A stretch of 64,000 nucleotides of DNA, from the NCBI RefSeq assembly GCF_036320965.1, contig NC_092230.1, positions 50,579,282 through 50,643,281 of the forward strand, read 5' to 3'. The position numbers were made by a program, and so were the translations under genes. Below the pieces are notes generated by a model. The model searched no databases. It had not been told where the DNA came from and saw nothing but the letters and a program-made list of their open reading frames with translations. Numbering within the stretch: the first letter of the stretch is position 1; each line of letters starts with the position of its first letter. The stretch is from Panulirus ornatus. Lineage: Eukaryota > Arthropoda > Malacostraca > Decapoda > Palinuridae. Shown in pieces: positions 46,018 to 58,002 of this stretch.

Positions 46018-46118
46018 AATAATTTACCAGGAATACTCAACAAACTTATACCTCTGTAATTTGAGCACTCACTCTTATCCCCTTTGCCTTTGTACAATGG
46101 CACTATGCACGCATTCCG
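46018..46118 (-). mobile_element. RTE-A LINE, 5' remainder of the split copy
   Basis: ATAATTTACCAGGAATACTC continues the minus-strand copy of 41326-42788 through the YRGISLL and IVPLYKGKG codons and stops at GCACGCATTCCG (5' truncation). Confidence 0.88.
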
Positions 46119-46129
46119 TACAGTATGAA

Positions 46130-46700
46130 AAAAGTTATACACTTGTAGGGCCTCATCTCAAATACTTTTAACCATCAGGTAGCTTTCAAAATTGCTTTGT
46201 TTATCCCAACCATCCAACCTTACACTAAACAGTTCTTCACATCTTTTCCAACATTCTTTTTGCCAGGCTTCATGTTACAGCCTCTGATTACTCTCACTGT
46301 ATCTCATAAAGGACTGTTCACTGTCAATGTTGTCCACCTGATTTACAAGTTTAAGACTGTATTTCTCCTCCATGGTGGGCAATAATGTAACCCTCAGTCT
46401 CTCTCTTGTAACTCTGCTACATTAATTTATGTGCCATCTCTGGACTCTCTCAGTTGAATCTTTGTGCTTCATATGGCCAACTCATCAGACCTGAGAAGCA
46501 TAATTCAGTTTTGGTGGACTATATAAAGTGAATAGTTTACAAAACATTTCCCTATCCATATACTTAAATGCAATTCTAACAAATGCCAGCAGACACTATG
46601 TCTTTTACAATTCTCTTGATGTGGAGCTCTGATAAGTTTAGCAGAGTGACAAAACAAGGTCTCACACACTAAAAAAGTTAAAGGAATACTCTGGGAGAGT
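46130..46700 (-). mobile_element. Jockey-like non-LTR remnant, C-terminal part
   Basis: In minus-strand frames, SPPKLNYASQV, then ERVQRWHIN and RVTRERLRVT resemble the post-RT block common to Jockey/CR1-type LINEs (PxLxYxxxVW, I-E-x-V-Q-R). Stops and frameshifts are frequent. The clade name is an inference from these short blocks. Confidence 0.45.
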
Positions 46701-46739
46701 GATTAGCCAGAAATGACAATGATGTGGTCAGGATATTTC

Positions 46740-47745
46740 AATTCCAGTTTTGTAAAATGGGAAAATCATGGATTGGAATTTCAATGTATGATATATAAAA
46801 ACAATGCCTTGGTAAGAGAAAGAGGACAATTTTACAGGCTAATTAGTTTATGCAAGGCCTACAACCCAACACATATTATAAGAAAGCTAACAAAAAAAAT
46901 GACAACACAATTCATCTAATTTTTGCAAATGACACAGGATTAATTACAGACGATGTCACAAAAGCGAGTATCTCTGACCATAATATGATCGAAGAGTACA
47001 CTAATTACGGCATAAATTGGATACATTCAGACAAGATGAAATAAATAAGATGTATATATGTCAGGGAACTTTAACATCTAACTAATCAAATAAAAAATAG
47101 ATAATGATTGGACAGTCTGATTAGCAGTCATGCAAAATCAAACATGGCAATCTTTTACGAGCACATACAAGAAATCATCAAAAAATGAATACAAAGTAAA
47201 AGAAAGTATAACATGAAAAGAAAAATACCAAGGAACAGAAAATAGTAGATGAACAGAAGAAAATGGAAGAAAATAATAAGGTGCACAAAAAAAATAACTG
47301 AATCACACAATGGGGTGCAGACATTAAAAAGAAGAAAATGCAGTACAGTGCATGGACCAAAACCTAAAAGTCCTATTTGCTTACATGAACAAAGAATAGA
47401 ACAAAAAGTCAGAGACTGGACCATTCAAAGATGACAGTTATGGAAGTGACCATAAAAGAATATGTCAAATGTTAGTGAGCCATATGTCACTGTTTAGTAA
47501 AACAGTGCATGAAGAAATGTAGATGAAGCATTAATGGTTATGATGAGCATGCACTTTCAGATATAAACTTATCAGAAAGCGATATATCTACGATATATCT
47601 AAAGTAAATTATCAACTTAAAGAAAATTCAGCTCCATGGTCTGATGAGATTTTAGCAATCTTTCGACAGAAAATGAAAGAAGTAATAGCCAAATCTCTTT
47701 CATTGCTGCTGAGACAAAGCACAGACCGAACAAGCTGAGCAGACA
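46740..47745 (+). mobile_element. Jockey-like non-LTR remnant, EN end to RT entry
   Basis: In order on the plus strand: LIFANDTGLITDDV...ISDHNMIE (the endonuclease SDH block), VLFAYMNKEQNKKSETGPFKDD-like linker (47360-47430), and LKENSAPWSDEILAIF...VIAKSLSLLLRQS, equivalent to the GPDGI.A.FLK RT entry (about 47618-47710). The frame is broken between blocks. The RTE-A-like remnant starts immediately after at about 47765. Confidence 0.55.
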
Positions 47746-47764
47746 TACACAATGATGCACAAAG

Positions 47765-50230
47765 CAAGCTTGGAAAGGAGACCTATATGAAGAAATACCA
47801 TGAGAGATTTAGTATAGAATGGCAGAAGTTGAGAGCAAATGAAGTGAGGGGAGTGGGCAAGGAATGAAAGGTATTTATGGAAGCAGTGATGGCAAGTACA
47901 TGCACTGCATGCGCCACACAAAAGGTGGGAGGTGGGCAGATTAGGAAGGGTAGTGAGCCATGGTTTAAGAACTTGCTAGTGAAAGAAAAAACAGGCATTT
48001 GAGTGGTACTTACAGGGAAGGAGTAAAAATGATTGGGAGATGGATACAAGAAAGTGGTAAAAGGTCAGGAGGAAGGTGCATGGGTGAAAAAGAAGGCAAA
48101 TGAGAGCTGGGGTGAGAGAATATTATTGAACTTTAGGAAGAATAAAAAGTTTAGGAAGGAGGTAAATACCGTGCAAAAGACAAATGAATAAATGGGAACA
48201 TCAAAGGAGCAAAAGTGCTAGCAGGTAATGATAAAGTGAGGAGGAGATGGAGTGAGTCTTTTGAAGGATTGTCAAATGTGTCTAATGATAAAGTGGCAGA
48301 TGTAAGGTGTTTAGGTCAAGGTGGTATGTAAGGTGAGAGAGTCATGGAAAGTGGTTTGGTGAAGAGAGGTGTTGAAAGCCTCGCATAAGATGAAAAGTGG
48401 ATGGTATTGCTGCTGAATCTATTAAGAAAGGGGTGATTGTGTTGTTGACTGGTTGTTAAGGATATTCAATGAATGTGTGGATCATGGTGAGGTGCCTGAG
48501 GACTGATGAAATGCATGCATACTGCCACTGCATAAAGGCAAGTGGGATAAAGGTGAGTGTTCAAACTACAGAGATATAGTCAGTTGAGTATACCTGGTAC
48601 ATTTTCTCGAACAGTATTGACTGAAAGCATAAATGCATGTACAGAACATCAGACTGGAGAGGAGCACTGTAGTTTCAGAAGTGGTAGAGAATGAGTGCAT
48701 CAGGTATTTGCTTCAAAGAATGTGTGAGAAACAATCATGAAAACAGATGGATTTTTACACAGCATTTATAGATCTGGAGAAGGCATATGACTGGGTCGAT
48801 AAAAATGCTTTGTGGAAGGTATTAATTATATATGGTATGCGAGATAAGTTGCTAAAAGCAGTGAGAAATTTTATCAAGGTATAAAGCATGTGTACAAGTA
48901 CAAAGAGAGGAGAGTGAATGGTTCCAAGTGGAGGCTGATTTGTAGCAGGGGTGTGTTAAGTCACCTTGGTTGTTCAATTTGCTTATGGATGGGGTGGTGA
49001 GGAAGGTAAATGCATGAGTCTTAGAGAGATGGGTGAGTATACAGTCTGTGGGGATGAGAGGTCCTGGGAACTGAGTCATATGTTGTTTGCCGATAATGCA
49101 GTGTGGGTGTCTCATTTGAGTAAGAAACTGCAGAAGTTGGTGACTGAGTTTGGAAGAGTGTGAGAAAGGAGAAAGTTGAGAGTGAATGAATAAAAGCAAG
49201 GTTATTAGGTTCAGCAGGGTTGAGGGACAAGTAAGTTGAGATGAAGTATGAATGGAGAAAAACTGGAGGCAGCAAAGTGTTTTAGATACCCGAGAATGAA
49301 CATGGCAACAAACGTAGCCACGGAAGCAAAAAAGAGTCTTAAGGTGGGGAAGGGGTCAAATATTCTGGAAGTGCTGAAAAGTAGGCGGAAAGAGAAAACA
49401 TTATCTGGAAGGGCAAAAATGGGTTTCAAGGAATAGTAGTCCCAACAATATTCTATGATTGCGAGACATGGGCTATGTGAAGGAAGGTGGGTTTGTTGGA
49501 AATGAAATGTTTGAAGACAATATGTGGTACGAGGTAAGTTTTGAAAGGGTATGAGAGATGTATAGTAATAAAAAGTATGGGTGAGAGCAGAAGGTGTGTT
49601 GAAATGGTTTGGACATATGAAGAGAATGAGCAAGGAAAAGTTCACAAAGAGGATATATGCATCAGAAGTAGATGGAATAGGGCAAATGGGGAGACCAATG
49701 GAGATGGAAGGATGGAGATAAAATTATTCTGAGCAATCAGGGCCTGAAAATGCAGGAGGGTGAAAGGCATGCACAGAATAGAGTGAAGAGATAAGATGTC
49801 TTTATTGTAAAATTGCATACATGATACAAAATGAAATTCTTTATGGCTAGCTCATTTCAAGGTTAAAAAGAGAAATGGAACGATGTGATGCACTGGTGTC
49901 AACGTGCTGTCAATGGACTGAAGCAGGGCATGAGAAATGTGAGGGGTAAACCATAGAAAGGTCTGTGGGGCCTGGATATGAATAGGGAGCTGCATTTTTG
50001 GAGCATTGCACACAACTGCTCATGTATGGATGTGACTGGATGAAGCTTTTCTTTGTCTGTTTCCTGGTGCTATCTTGCTGATGCAAGGGGCAACAATCAG
50101 GTGTGGGGGGGAGGAATGTGTATGTTATCTTTCTTTTTCTTTTCTTTCTTGCATTGAGCTGTTTCCTGTGGGGAGGGGTGGCAGGCATCCTTAATGTATG
50201 ATGGTGAGCAAGTATGAACATGTTCATGTG
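47765..50230 (+). mobile_element. old RTE-A-like LINE, RT to 3' UTR
   Basis: Decayed plus-strand copy: KLGKETYMKKYHERF-like linker (47765), palm at 48770-49110 (LEKAYDWVDKNALWK, FADNAVWVSH in place of FADD), LNGEKLEAAKCFRY (49248-49436), and C-terminus and 3' UTR to about 50230. About 85 bp of unrelated AT-rich sequence interrupts it near 49788-49875. Confidence 0.7.
49788..49875. other. short AT-rich insertion in an old LINE
   Basis: Between GAGTGAA and TGGAACGATG, which are adjacent in other copies, lies about 85 bp containing TAAGATGTCTTTATTGTAAA. AAGAGA occurs at both edges and might be a target duplication. Identity unknown. Confidence 0.45.
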
Positions 50231-50324
50231 TATATATTTGTACTGCAAGAGGTTACAGTAGTGTGCATGATCTAGTATATGCAAAAAAACACAGGAAAAT
50301 ATATGTATGATGTATTTGGACATC

Positions 50325-51030
50325 TTGATTGGGATGCAAATTTGAATGGAGAAAGGTTGGAGTGTTTTAGATATCTGGGAGTGGACTTGGCAGTGAATGG
50401 AACCATGGAAGTTGAAGTGAGTCACAGGGTGAGGGAGGGGGGTGAATGTTCTGGGAGTGATGAAGAATGTGTGGAAGGAAAGAACATTACCCCAAAGAGC
50501 AAAAATGAGTGTTTGAAGGAATAGTAGTTCCAACAATATCATTTGGTTGTGAGGCATGGGCTATAGATAGGGTTGTACAGAGGAGGGTGGATATGTTGGA
50601 AATGAAATGTTTGAGGACAATGTGTGAAGTGAGGTGGTTTGATCAAGTAAGTAATGAAAGGGTAAGAGAGATGTGTGGTAATAAATGGAGTGTGGTTGAG
50701 AGAACAGATGCGGGTGCGTTCAAATGATTTGGACATATGGAAAGAATGAGTGAGGAAAGGTTGACAAAGAGAACATATGTGTCAGAGGTAGAGGGAACAG
50801 GGATAAGTGGGAGACCAAACTGGAGGTGGAAGGATGGAGTGAAAAATATCTTGAGTGATTGGGCCTGAACATACAGGAGGGTGAGAGACATGCAAGGAAT
50901 AAAGTGAATTGGAAGGATCTGCCATACAGGGGTCGATGTACTGTCAATGGACTGAACCAAGGCATGTGAAATGTCTGGAGTAAACCTTGGAAAGGTCTGT
51001 GGGGCCTGGATAGGAAGCCGTGGTTTCAGT
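50325..51030 (+). mobile_element. old RTE-A-like C-terminal fragment
   Basis: Plus-strand frames 50279-50524 and 50509-50727 carry LNGERLECFRYLGVDLAVNG, IVVPTISFGCEAWAIDR, VREMCGNKWSVVER, then GRPNWRWKDGVKN and the 3' UTR to GGGGCCTGGAT. Confidence 0.7.
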
Positions 51031-51590
51031 GGCCATAACAACTTTCCCTGCGCATTTCTTCAGCCCAGATGGAGAGATTTCACCAGGACCATGAGCTTTA
51101 TATTGGTCAAGAGCTTTTTACTGCCTGGTTATATCTTTTCAACAATTTCAATATTTTCTATGAATTCTTCCAAATCAAATCTTGCTATAGTTAAGGCAAC
51201 AACAATTTCCTCTGCAAAAACACTTCTAAACTTGTCATTAATTACCTCATCATCCTCAATAGCTTTTCCTTTAAATCCCTTAGCCTGATTCACTGCTTTT
51301 ACACTGATGAACAGCTCATGATGAACCCATGAAAAAGTTTTGCCCTGTCCACAACATTCTTTTCAAAGTTTCTCTACTTCTCCTGCTATATAGTATTATC
51401 TATATCTTCTCCAAAGTACATCTCAAAGCGTTTTTACCCTTCAGCATTCTTTACTGAACCATGTCTCTCTTTTTTTACTTTCCTCCTCTATTTCAAATTT
51501 GCATCTAATGGTGACCACTATAGATTTCACAGAATCTACAAGGGCATTAGTGCACACTCCAGTTCTAAAACTCACTTTCCTTATCTATAG
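51030..51590 (-). mobile_element. Jockey-like non-LTR remnant (linker and RT entry)
   Basis: Minus-strand blocks in order: FEIEEESKKRETWFSKEC, NFEKNVVDRAK.FHGFI, NDKFRSVFAEEIVVALTIA, then DQYKAHGPGEISPSGLKKCA, the last matching the K-A-x-G-P-D-x-I-S-P-x-x-L-K RT entry block. Scattered stops. It ends next to the large minisatellite. Confidence 0.55.
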
Positions 51591-51610
51591 TCTTAAAACA
51601 ATGATTCAGT

Positions 51611-54093
51611 TTAACACACTGATCACAGTTCAGCTCTACACAACCACCACAGTTCAGCTCTACACAGCCACCACAGTTCAGCTCTACACAGCTGCCATAG
51701 TTCAGTTCTACACAGCCAACACAGTTCAGCTCTACACAGCCACCACAGATCAGCTCTACACAGCCACCACAGTTCAGCTCTACACAGCCACCACAGTTCA
51801 GCTCTACACAGCTGCCATAGTTCAGTTCTACACAGCCACCACAGTTCAGCTCTACACAGCCACCACAGTTCAGCTCTACACAACTGCCATAGTTCAGTTC
51901 TACACAGCGAACACAGTTCAGCTCTACACAGCCACCACAGTTCAGCTCTAAACAGCCACCACAGTTCAGCTCTACAACAGATATCACAGTTCAGCTCTAC
52001 ACAGCCACCACAGTTCAGCTCTACACAGCCACCACAGTTCAGCTCTACACAGCCACCACAGTTCAGCTCTACACAGCTGCCATAGTTCAGTTCTACACAG
52101 CCAACACAGTTCAGCTCTACACAGACACCACGATTCAGCTCTACACAGCTGCCACAGTTCAGCTCTACACAGCCACCACAGTTCAGCTCTACACAGACAC
52201 CAGAGTTCAGCTCTACACAAACACCACAGTTCAGCTCTACACAGCTGCCATAGTTCTGCTCTACATAGCCACCACAGTTCAGCTGTACATAGTCACCACA
52301 GTTCAGCTTTACACAGCTACCACAGTTCAGCTCTACACAGCCACCACAGTTCAGCTCTATGCAGCCACCATAGTTCAGCTCTACACAGGCACCACAGTTC
52401 AGCTCTATACAGCCACCATAATTTAGCTCTACACAACCACTGCAGCTCAGCTCTACACAGCCACCATAGTTCAGCTTAACACAGCCACCACAGTTCAGCT
52501 CTACATAGCCACCACAGTTCAGCTCTACACAGCTGCCTCAGTTCAGCTCTACAAAGCCACCATACTTCAGCTCTACACAGCTACCACAGTTCAGCTCTAC
52601 ATAGCCACCACAATTGAGCTTTAAACAGCCATCATAGTTCAGCTCTACACAGCCACCACAGTTCAGCTCTACATAGCCACCACAGGTCAGCTCTACACAG
52701 CTGCCTCAGTTCAGCTCTACAAAGCCACCATAGTTCAGCTCTACACAGCTACCACAGTTCAGCTCTACATAGCTGCCATAGTTCAGCTCTACACTGCCAA
52801 CACAGTTCTCCTATACACAGCTACCATAGTTCATCTCTACACAGCTGCTACAGGTCAGCTTTACACAGATATCATAGTTAAGCTACACACAGCTACCATA
52901 GTTCACTTCTACACAGCTACCATAGATCAGCTCAACATATCTACCACAGTTCAGCTCTATACAGCTGTCATAGTTCAGCTCTACACAGCTACCACAGTTC
53001 AGCTCTATATAGCTGTCATAGTTCAGCTCTACACAGCTACCATAGATCAGCTCAACATATCTACCACAGTTCAGCTCTATACAGCTGTCACAATTCAGCT
53101 CTACACAGCTACCACAGTTCAGCTCTATACAGCTGTCATAGTTCAGCTCTACACAGCTACCACAGTTCAGCTCTATACAGCTGTCATAGTTCACTTCTAC
53201 ACAGCTACCAAAGATTAGCTCAACATATCTACCACAGTTCAGCTCTATACAGCTGTCATAGTTCAGCTCTACACAGCTACCACAGTTCAGCTCTATACAG
53301 CTGTCATAGTTCAGCTCTACACAGCTACCACAGATCAGCTCAACATATCTACCACAGTTCAGCTCTATACAGCTGTCATAGTTAAGCTCTACACAGCTAC
53401 CACAGTTCAGCTCTATACAGCTGTCATAGTTCAGCTCTACACAGCTACCACAGTTCAGCTCTATAAAGCAGTCATAGTGCAGCTCTACACAGCTACCATA
53501 GATCAGCTCGACATATCTACCACAGTTCAGCTCTATACAGCTGTCATAGTTCAGCTCTACACAGCTACCACAGTTCAGCTCTATAAAGCAGTCATAGTGC
53601 AGCTCTACACAGCTACCATAGATCAGCTCGACATATCTACCACAGTTCAGCTCTATACAGCTGCCATAGTTCAGCTCTACACAGCTACCATAGATCAGCT
53701 TGACATATCTACCACAGTTCAGCTCTACCACAATTCAGCTCTAAACAGCTGCCATACTTCAGCTCTACACAGCTACCACAGATCAGCTTGACATATCTAC
53801 CATAGTTCAGCTCTATACAGCTATCATAGTTCAGCTCTACACAGCTATCACAGTTCAGCTCTGCACAGCTACCATATTTCAGCTCCACATAGCTACCACA
53901 GTTTAGCTCTTCAAAGCTACCATATTCAGTTCTACACAGCTACTAAGTTCAGCTCTACACAGCTACCACAGTTAAGCTCAACACAGCTGCCATAGTTCAG
54001 CTCTACACAGCTACCACAGTTCAGCTCAACACAGCTGCCATAGTTCAGCTCTACACAGTTACCACAATTCAGATTTATACAGCTACACAGCTT
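51611..54093. repeat. 24 bp minisatellite with 288 bp higher-order periodicity
   Basis: About 100 units of a 24 bp motif close to CAGTTCAGCTCTACACAGCC plus ACCA. Because 24 is divisible by three and the unit lacks stops in several frames, long open frames appear on both strands (for example 52883-53731 minus, 282 codons of ELNCGSCV-type repeats). In the 52.9-53.7 kb part a variant unit (CTCAACATAT or CTCGACATAT) recurs at 52931, 53051, 53219, 53339, 53507 and 53627. The spacings alternate 120 and 168 bp, a 288 bp (12-unit) repeat. Confidence 0.95.
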
Positions 54094-55019
54094 TTCTGTA
54101 TATGTTTCATGGACAGTGACCATAACAATAATGAGGAATTCCTTAAATTTGCACAGGTTGCTCACATCATATGGAAATATCTAGCTAATTCCATCAAGTA
54201 GGCCTAGCAGGATATGAGCCTGCCATATGAAAATCACCCACAGCAGCATACACTTATGCTGGGCAGTACTTCAATGATATTACTGCTCACTCCAGAAAGC
54301 TGTTACCTGAATGGAATATGACTAATGAACAAGAACAGAGCTGCAGATATCTTAACTATAGCCTCAAGTGAGATGCTTATGACACAAGACAAACTCGGGG
54401 CCATTGAAAAAAATCACCTGTCAAATCTATGTCACAAGATGATTCAAGTGACAAGAAGCCTAGAAGCATTTTCATCTGGCCTACATTTACACAGGGAAGG
54501 CTCTAGAGTTGATAGCCATTGGCATACTCTTCAATGCTGGCTACAATGCTATTCATCAGACAATAAGGGAAAGTGACAATAGGAAGAAGGCTTCATCACT
54601 ACTCCAGACCATAAAAAGCTCCATATTCAGCATCAAATTTATCTTTTTTAACACGTAACACCTGCAATGGATCAGCGTTTATCTTTCTTTAACATGATAA
54701 CACCTGGAATGGATCAGCATCAATTAGTACCTGAAATCTAAATGGTTACAAGCAAATCCTGACTTGTCAAATCAAAATGCTTTTTTCCATGAAAGATTTT
54801 CCACTAAATTTTTGATATATGGATTTTTTTGTACTTCAAATCTTTTCTCATATAAATTTACAAATCTTGATAACAAGGAAGAGCCAGACTGCAGTCTTCA
54901 CAATGATTGTAGTTAAGCTTTCACTGCTGTTATGTTTATCAATATTCAAGTGTTATTAAATCTAACAATGCAACTGTATTTCCATTGTTTCTATCTGTTA
55001 ATCTACATCTCTGAAACCC
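54094..55019. other. no gene recognised
   Basis: AT-rich. A ~42 bp imperfect duplication lies near 54635-54725 (ATCTTT..TTAACA and ACACCTG.AATGGATCAGC). No exon or LINE similarity found. Confidence 0.45.
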
Positions 55020-55310
55020 AATCCCTTTGAGAACTACCATCAAGAGGGTGGCCACAGCAAGTGTCTCTCTACTTATCCCTGTCCTCAGATGCCTCCCTTG
55101 CATACACCATTCCTCACATTCTACTATTTCTCTCCTTCCAGTACTCTTCCACTCTATTTCCCCATGTCACAAGTGGTCTACTTCTCAAAACAACGACTAC
55201 TATCATACACTCTCCTTGTAAACTCCGTCTTGCAGGCTTTCCACATACCCAAACCAACATAAAATTTTTTCTTAAATATTGTTTCATTCTCAAGTGCTGC
55301 ACTCATTAAG
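55020..55310 (-). mobile_element. RTE-B remnant
   Basis: On the minus strand CAAGGAGAGTGTATGATAGT, ...CCACTTGTGACATGGGGAA and GAATGGTGTATGCAAGGGAG, then CTTGATGGTAGTTCTCAAAG, match 6310-6510 of the RTE-B copy. Many substitutions. Confidence 0.65.
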
Positions 55311-55988
55311 ATCCATCAACTGCACAATCCTTATGCTGTCTTCCAGGCTGATGACATCAAAGAAATTTTCAAGAACCACTAGATCATGTGAAATGCATAT
55401 ATTGTTGCTGCTATAAACATGCTGTGAAGATGACAACCAGTGTTAGTGATGAAGCATCACGACCACAGTTAGCTACCAAGCAAATACACCAAGCACACAT
55501 TCCTGTATCTAACAAACCTTGTCATCCAATTCCTCCATGATCTTATCTTGGAGCTTCAAGTACCATTACTTCAGCATCAAAGCCATCATCATGCATCTTT
55601 CAGTTGCCATTTCATAAATATTATCATACATCTGATCTGACCATCCTGAGTGCTCCATTTGCATGACTACTTCTTCAAAATGTCTTGTGAATTTTATCAC
55701 CTTTGGTATTAGTTTTCACTTGTCATACAATATGTAGCCTAGTTTTGAAGCATATACAACTACCATGTTGTCTTTCAGACCTTTATCTTAAGGCCACCAA
55801 GATGCTCACTTTCATACCCTCTGTCATCTGTATGAAGGCAGTGGACCTTAAGAAAGGGGTACTAACCTACAGTCATGATTTGCTATCGCTCACAACAGAA
55901 CAACGAATTGATATGTCCCTCTAACAACAAAAGAAAACTGATTACTACCAAAGGAGCTATCCACAGGCCATCATAGAATATGATCCTG
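55311..55988. other. no gene recognised
   Basis: No similarity to the repeats in this window and no convincing exon with splice sites. Confidence 0.4.
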
Positions 55989-55999
55989 TATTACCTCCA
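55989..55999. repeat. target-site duplication, left copy
   Basis: TATTACCTCCA just before the truncated 5' end of the RTE-A copy at 56000. Confidence 0.85.
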
Positions 56000-57296
56000 G
56001 TTTTGGAAAGAGGGGCAAGTATGCAGTCTGTTGGGGATGAGAGAGCTTGGGAAGTGAGTCAGTTGTTGTCTGCTGATGATACAGCGCTGGTGGCTGATTC
56101 ATGTGAGAAACTGCAGAAGCTGGTGACTGAGTTTGGTAAAGTGTGTGAAAGAAGAAAGTTAAGAGGAAATGTGAATAAGAGCAAGGTTATTATAAAGGTA
56201 CAGGAGGGTTGAGGGTCAAGTCAATTGGGAGGTAAGTTTGAATGGAGAAAAACTGGAGGAAGTAAAGTGTTTTAGATATCTGGGAGTGGATCTGGCAGCG
56301 GATGGAACCATGGAAGTGGAAGTGAATCATAGGGTGGGGGAGGGGGCGAAAATCCTGGGAGCCTTGAAGAATGTGTGGAAGTCGAGAACATTATCTCGGA
56401 AAGCAAAAATGGCTATGTTTGAAGGAATAGTGGTTACAATAATGTTGTATGGTTGCGAGGCGTGGGCTATGGATAGAGTTGTGCGCAAGAGGGTGGACAT
56501 GCTGGAAATGAGATGTTTGAGGACAATATGTAGTGTGAGGTGGTTTGATTGAGTAAGTAATGTAAGGGTAAGAGAGATGTGTGGAAATAAAAAGAGCATG
56601 GTTGAGAGAGCAGAAGAGGGTGTTTTGAAATGGTTTGGGCACATGGAGAGAATGAGTGAGGAAAGATTGACCAAGAGGATATATGTGTCGCAGGTGGAGG
56701 GAACGAGAAGTGGGAGACCAAATTGGAGGGGGAAAGATGGAGTGAAAAAGATTTTGAGTGATCGGGGCCTGAACATGCAGGAAGGTGAAAGGCGGGCAAG
56801 GAATAGAGTGAATTGGATCGATGTGGTATACCAGGGTCGACGTGCTATCAATGGATTGAATCAGGGCATGTGAAGCGTCTGGGGTAAACCATGGAAAGTT
56901 GTGTGGGGCCTGGATGTGGAAAGGGAGCTGTGGTTTCGGGCATTATTGCATGACAGCTAGAGACTGAGTGTGAACGAATGGGGCCTTTGTTGTCTTTTCC
57001 TAGCACTACCTCGCACACATGAGGGGGGAGGGGAATGTTATTCCATGTGTGGCGAGGTGGCGATGGGAATGAATAAAGGCAGACAGTGTGAATTGTGAGC
57101 ATGTGTATATATGTATGTGTCTGTGTGTGTATATATATGTGTACATTGAGATGTATGGGTATGTATATTTGCGTGTGTGGACATGTATGTATATACATGT
57201 GTATGGGGGTGGGTTTGGCCATTTCTTTCGTCTGTTTCCTTGCGCTACCTCGCAAACGCAGGAGACAGCGACAAAGCAAAATAATAATAATAATAA
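56000..57296 (+). mobile_element. RTE-A LINE, 5'-truncated, long 3' UTR, with target-site duplication
   Basis: The copy starts at TTTTGGAAAGAGGGGCAAGT (LERGAS codons), passes a palm motif reading SADDTALVAD, the C-terminus (56238-56873) and the long 3' UTR, and ends in an (ATA)n tail. TATTACCTCCA at 55989-55999 recurs at 57297-57307, an 11 bp target-site duplication. Frameshifts are present at about 56190 and in the VRWFD region. Confidence 0.9.
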
Positions 57297-57307
57297 TATT
57301 ACCTCCA
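57297..57307. repeat. target-site duplication, right copy
   Basis: TATTACCTCCA just after the ATA tail of the RTE-A copy. Confidence 0.85.
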
Positions 57308-58002
57308 TACTATATTGCATACACTCTGCCAGTGAAATCATGTAAATATGAATGTAGCTGCAACATCATCCACCAGCTGAGTATAATCATGCATGTAATA
57401 CCATGAGACAGAATAGGCTGCATGTTTCCTATGATCAACCTACTGACACTAATAAAGCTGTCACCAAAAATAATGACAAGAATAAAGTGAACGCTTGATT
57501 TCTATGTAATGACTTAAGAATAAAGTGAATGCTTGATTTCTATGTTCATGACTTCATCCTATCATGTATGAAATTTGCAAGTATCAATATCAGCTAGTTA
57601 TGTTCCAGAAATAGGAGAACTCAAATTCCTTTTTCAAAATCCAAGTCATGCCATGTGACTGTCCTGTTTCTGAGCAAATTACCTCCTCTTATGATTTCAT
57701 CTGACATTCCATTCTGCCTCTCTGCTTCCATGCCCCCAAACTTCTGTTCCTCTTAAATTACCTCCAATTTGTGCTTTCACTGTTGAGTCCCACACTCATC
57801 CCCTATGTCACTTCCTTCACTGTTCATTGCTCTTTGAATGGTGTGTCGCCTTTTTCCCTGTTCCATGATGTTTCCTACTAATCTCCCATATCTATGAGTA
57901 TACCCATGAAAAAAAATTTTCCAATTTCCTAATTTTTCACTTATCCTCCATCACTGAGGTTTTCAATTTGTGCACATTATCTAATACTTTTTGGCACTTT
58001 TC
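57308..58002. other. no gene recognised
   Basis: Contains a 38 bp tandem duplication near 57478-57550 (AAGAATAAAGTGAA.GCTTGA, TTTCTATGT). Otherwise unassigned. Confidence 0.45.

Noticed and set aside
52883..53731. 282-codon frame of ELNCGSCV-type repeats, and plus-strand TVQLYTAT frames
   Set aside because: They are by-products of a 24 bp tandem repeat, a multiple of three without stops. There is no unique flanking coding sequence, start or splice context.
51611..54093. CRISPR-like array of short repeats
   Set aside because: The units are contiguous 24 bp repeats without unique spacers, in a eukaryotic intron-bearing region.
54325..54576. 83-codon plus-strand frame with a plausible-looking protein sequence
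   Set aside because: No recognised domain, no splice signals at suitable places, and no similar copy in the window. Possible by chance in this composition.
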